A stretch of 14,640 nt of DNA, from assembly GCA_947625005.1 (NCBI GenBank), contig CANQNA010000023.1, positions 1-14,640 on the forward strand, written 5' to 3'. Origin of the DNA: an uncultured Bacilli bacterium (GTDB lineage: Bacteria > Bacillota_I > Bacilli_A > RF39 > UBA660). Under the pieces are notes generated by a model. That model ran no database searches, was not told the origin of the DNA, and saw only the letters and a program-made list of their open reading frames with translations. How positions within the stretch are numbered: position 1 is the stretch's first letter; each line of letters opens with the position of its first letter. The translations under genes and the position numbers were made by a program. This document shows, one piece after another, positions 12,864 through 14,640 of the stretch.

Positions 12864-14318
12864 ATGAAAAAAAATAGTAAGAATAAAAAGCGGAAAAAAT
12901 TAAATTTTTTCTATAAATTAATTTCTATTTTAGTGGCATTAATATCTTTAGGAACTGTAGCAATAGTCACATATTTTCAAATTTTGCCAGTTATATATTT
13001 AGCTTTCTTTATTTTAATAATTTTATTTTTTGATATTATCATTTTATTCGCTCTTATAAAATCACGTTTGAGATTTTGGGTAAAAACTTTAATTATGATT
13101 TTATCTCTTTTGTATATGTTTATTCTAATTTTTATTAGTTCTTATGCTATGGGAACTTTAGATTTCTTAAATAGTATAATTGATACTGGATATAGAAGTG
13201 AGACTTATTCTGTATATGTTATAAAAGACAATTATACTGATATTAGTGAATTAGATGATAAAAGAATTGGGTTATATAATTTAGATGATGAATCAGGAAA
13301 AAAAGCTATTGATAAAGTTAGTGATAAAATAACTTTTAATGTTATTGACTATGAAGATATTCAAGAGGGTATTAAAGATATTGAAAGTGCTAAAATAGAT
13401 GCTATCTTAATGAGTAATGCTTATATGGATATTTTAAAAGAAGATGGTATAGAAACTGAGGATTTAGTAAGTATTTATTCGTTTGATGTTTTAACTAAAA
13501 CTAAAGTTATGAGTAGTAATAAAAATATTAGTAAAGATTCTTTTGTTATTTATATAAGTGGTATTGATACATCAGGAAAAATAAGTGCTAAAGCTCGAAG
13601 TGATGTAAATATTTTAGTAGCAGTAAATCCTAATACTGGAAAAATTTTAATGTTAAATACTCCAAGAGATTATTTTGTTACTCTTCATAGCAAACAAAGA
13701 AAAGATAAACTTACTCATGCTGGTATTTATGGAGTAGAGGAATCTTTAATGACTTTAGAGGATTTGTATGATATAGATATTTCTTATTATTTCCGTGTTA
13801 ACTTTACTTCATTTGTTACAATTGTTAATAAACTAGGAGGAATTGATGTAGATGTTCCTGTTAGTTTCTGTGAACAAAATAGTAAGAGAGATACTAATAA
13901 CAAGATTTGTTTAAAGAAAGGAATGCAAGAATTAAATGGTGAACAAGCTTTAGCTCTTGCTCGTACTAGACATACTTTATCTGGAGGAGATAGAAGTAGA
14001 ATAGAAAATCAATTACTTGTTTTAAATGCTATTTTTGATAAAGCAACAAGTCCTAGTATTATAGTTAAATATAATAGTTTAATTAATTCCTTAGGAAATT
14101 ATGTATCTACTAATATGCCAACAGAAGATATTTTAAAATTTGTTAAAAATCAAATAAAAAATCCAACTGATTGGGAGATAGAACAAAAAACAGTAACTGG
14201 AAAAGATTCCCGTAATACTTGTTTCTCAAGTGGTAGTGCTGTTGTTTATGTAATGACTCCTGATGAACTTAGTGTAGAAGAAGCAAAACTTGCCCTAAAA
14301 ACTGTCTTAGAAGGGTAA
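12864..14318 (+). CDS. LytR-CpsA-Psr (LCP) family protein with an added extracellular domain
   Basis: LCP proteins transfer lipid-linked glycopolymers such as teichoic acids or capsule onto peptidoglycan outside the membrane. This 484-aa protein has a basic N-terminus, three membrane helices (about 15-37, 42-64, 74-94), a first extracellular domain (about 114-215) and then the LCP catalytic domain (about 226-435). LCP landmarks are present: ARSDVN (R245, D247), NTPRD (R268, D269), and ARTRH with GGDRSR (R367, R369, D376, R377, R379), which bind the pyrophosphate lipid substrate. The first domain (KRIGLYNLDDESGKKAID, then KIDAILMSNAYMDIL) resembles a lobe of a solute-binding protein, a fusion seen in some LCP proteins; this is inference. 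C336 with C349 may form a disulfide. The ribosome binding site AAAGGGG is strong, 12 nt after the Ig-like gene. Confidence 0.93.
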   Translation: MKKNSKNKKRKKLNFFYKLISILVALISLGTVAIVTYFQILPVIYLAFFILIILFFDIIILFALIKSRLRFWVKTLIMILSLLYMFILIFISSYAMGTLDFLNSIIDTGYRSETYSVYVIKDNYTDISELDDKRIGLYNLDDESGKKAIDKVSDKITFNVIDYEDIQEGIKDIESAKIDAILMSNAYMDILKEDGIETEDLVSIYSFDVLTKTKVMSSNKNISKDSFVIYISGIDTSGKISAKARSDVNILVAVNPNTGKILMLNTPRDYFVTLHSKQRKDKLTHAGIYGVEESLMTLEDLYDIDISYYFRVNFTSFVTIVNKLGGIDVDVPVSFCEQNSKRDTNNKICLKKGMQELNGEQALALARTRHTLSGGDRSRIENQLLVLNAIFDKATSPSIIVKYNSLINSLGNYVSTNMPTEDILKFVKNQIKNPTDWEIEQKTVTGKDSRNTCFSSGSAVVYVMTPDELSVEEAKLALKTVLEG

Positions 14319-14325
14319 GTTTTTC

Positions 14326-14354
14326 TTGCTTAAGAATTAATTTTATATTATAGT
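14326..14354 (+). promoter_or_regulatory. Candidate promoter of argS
   Basis: TTGCTT (14326-14331), 17 bp, then TATAGT (14349-14354), with the argS ATG 18 nt further. There is no clear terminator after the LCP gene, so argS could also be reached by read-through. Confidence 0.4.
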
Positions 14355-14372
14355 AACGAAAAAGGTGATTTT

Positions 14373-14640
14373 ATGAATTTAATTATAAATTTAGAAAAAA
14401 TGTTAACAGATAAGTTAAAATCAATAGGTTTTGATGATCAAGTAAAATTAATAGTTAGTGGAAGACCAGAATTAGGTGATTATCAATATAATGGCTGTTT
14501 TTCTTTAGCAAAAATTTATCATAAAAGTCCTAGTGTAATTGCTGATGAGATTGTAGATAATTTAAAAAATGATGATAATTTTCAAAGTGTTAGCAATGAA
14601 AAAGGATTTGTCAATTTTACTTTAAGTGATAAATTTTTAA
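14373..14640 (+). CDS. argS: Arginyl-tRNA synthetase, N-terminal part (runs off the window)
   Basis: Charges tRNA-Arg with arginine in the cytoplasm. Only the first 89 codons are in the window. They match the N-terminal additional domain of class I ArgRS, which contacts the D-loop of the tRNA: MNLIINLEKML, then GRPELGDYQYNGCFSLAK (the conserved GDYQxN motif), then ADEIVDNL and EKGFVNFTLSDKFL (the GFINF-type strand). The ribosome binding site AAAGGTGA precedes the ATG. The catalytic HIGH and KMSKS motifs would lie beyond the window. Confidence 0.9.
   Translation, partial: MNLIINLEKMLTDKLKSIGFDDQVKLIVSGRPELGDYQYNGCFSLAKIYHKSPSVIADEIVDNLKNDDNFQSVSNEKGFVNFTLSDKFL

Noticed and set aside
14311..14335. 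Possible terminator after the LCP gene
   Set aside because: The hairpin GTAAG/CTTGC needs a wobble pair and has no T tract after it.
1..14640. Mycoplasma genetic code (TGA as Trp), suggested by the low GC
   Set aside because: Three genes end cleanly in TGA at sensible boundaries, and Trp residues are encoded by TGG.

Overview
The window looks like a piece of a compact, very AT-rich (roughly three quarters A+T) chromosome from the Bacillota, class Bacilli. The gene content and order are Bacillus-like in miniature: a SirA-like gene next to yneF, yceD next to rpmF, comEA next to comEC, and LCP and SEDS envelope proteins. TGA is used as a stop (second comEA-type gene boundary, sirA-like gene, first DUF5684 gene) and Trp is TGG, so this is not the Mycoplasma code. 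Short intergenic gaps, near-leaderless promoters and stop codons built into terminators suggest a reduced genome, perhaps an uncultured gut or rumen lineage of the RF39 kind. That placement is inference. No phage, IS, CRISPR, tRNA or rRNA was seen; the region reads as ordinary core chromosome.

Layout. 1-3089: dnaE with its own promoter. 3090-4850: a tiny lipoprotein-like frame and a convergent minus-strand 97-aa gene sharing a terminator, then a SEDS (FtsW/RodA) gene and a convergent minus-strand Tyr/Gly-rich 64-aa gene sharing a second terminator. 4937-8146: a DNA-uptake operon with two different ComEA-type proteins in tandem followed by ComEC. 8206-9582: a SirA-like gene behind a promoter with a perfect Spo0A box, then yneF-yceD-rpmF ending at a terminator. 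9583-9821: a short intergenic stretch with a possible gene relic and a strong terminator. 9822-11574: two overlapping membrane-protein genes of the DUF5684 type, each ending in a zinc ribbon. 11573-14318: an operon of an unknown 116-aa protein, a membrane-anchored Ig-like-fold protein and an LCP ligase-like protein with an extra extracellular domain. 14373-end: the start of argS.

How the genes work together. DnaE, the SirA-like protein (in Bacillus it binds DnaA to block re-initiation during sporulation) and ComEA/ComEC concern DNA replication and uptake. The SEDS and LCP proteins build and decorate the wall. YceD and L32 belong to ribosome assembly. The most notable observation is the SirA-like gene with a Spo0A-box promoter: it suggests that the Spo0A-SirA brake on replication, and perhaps sporulation itself, survives in this small-genome lineage. 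Also worth a look are the paired ComEA proteins with matching cysteine clusters and the systematic merging of stop codons with terminators.
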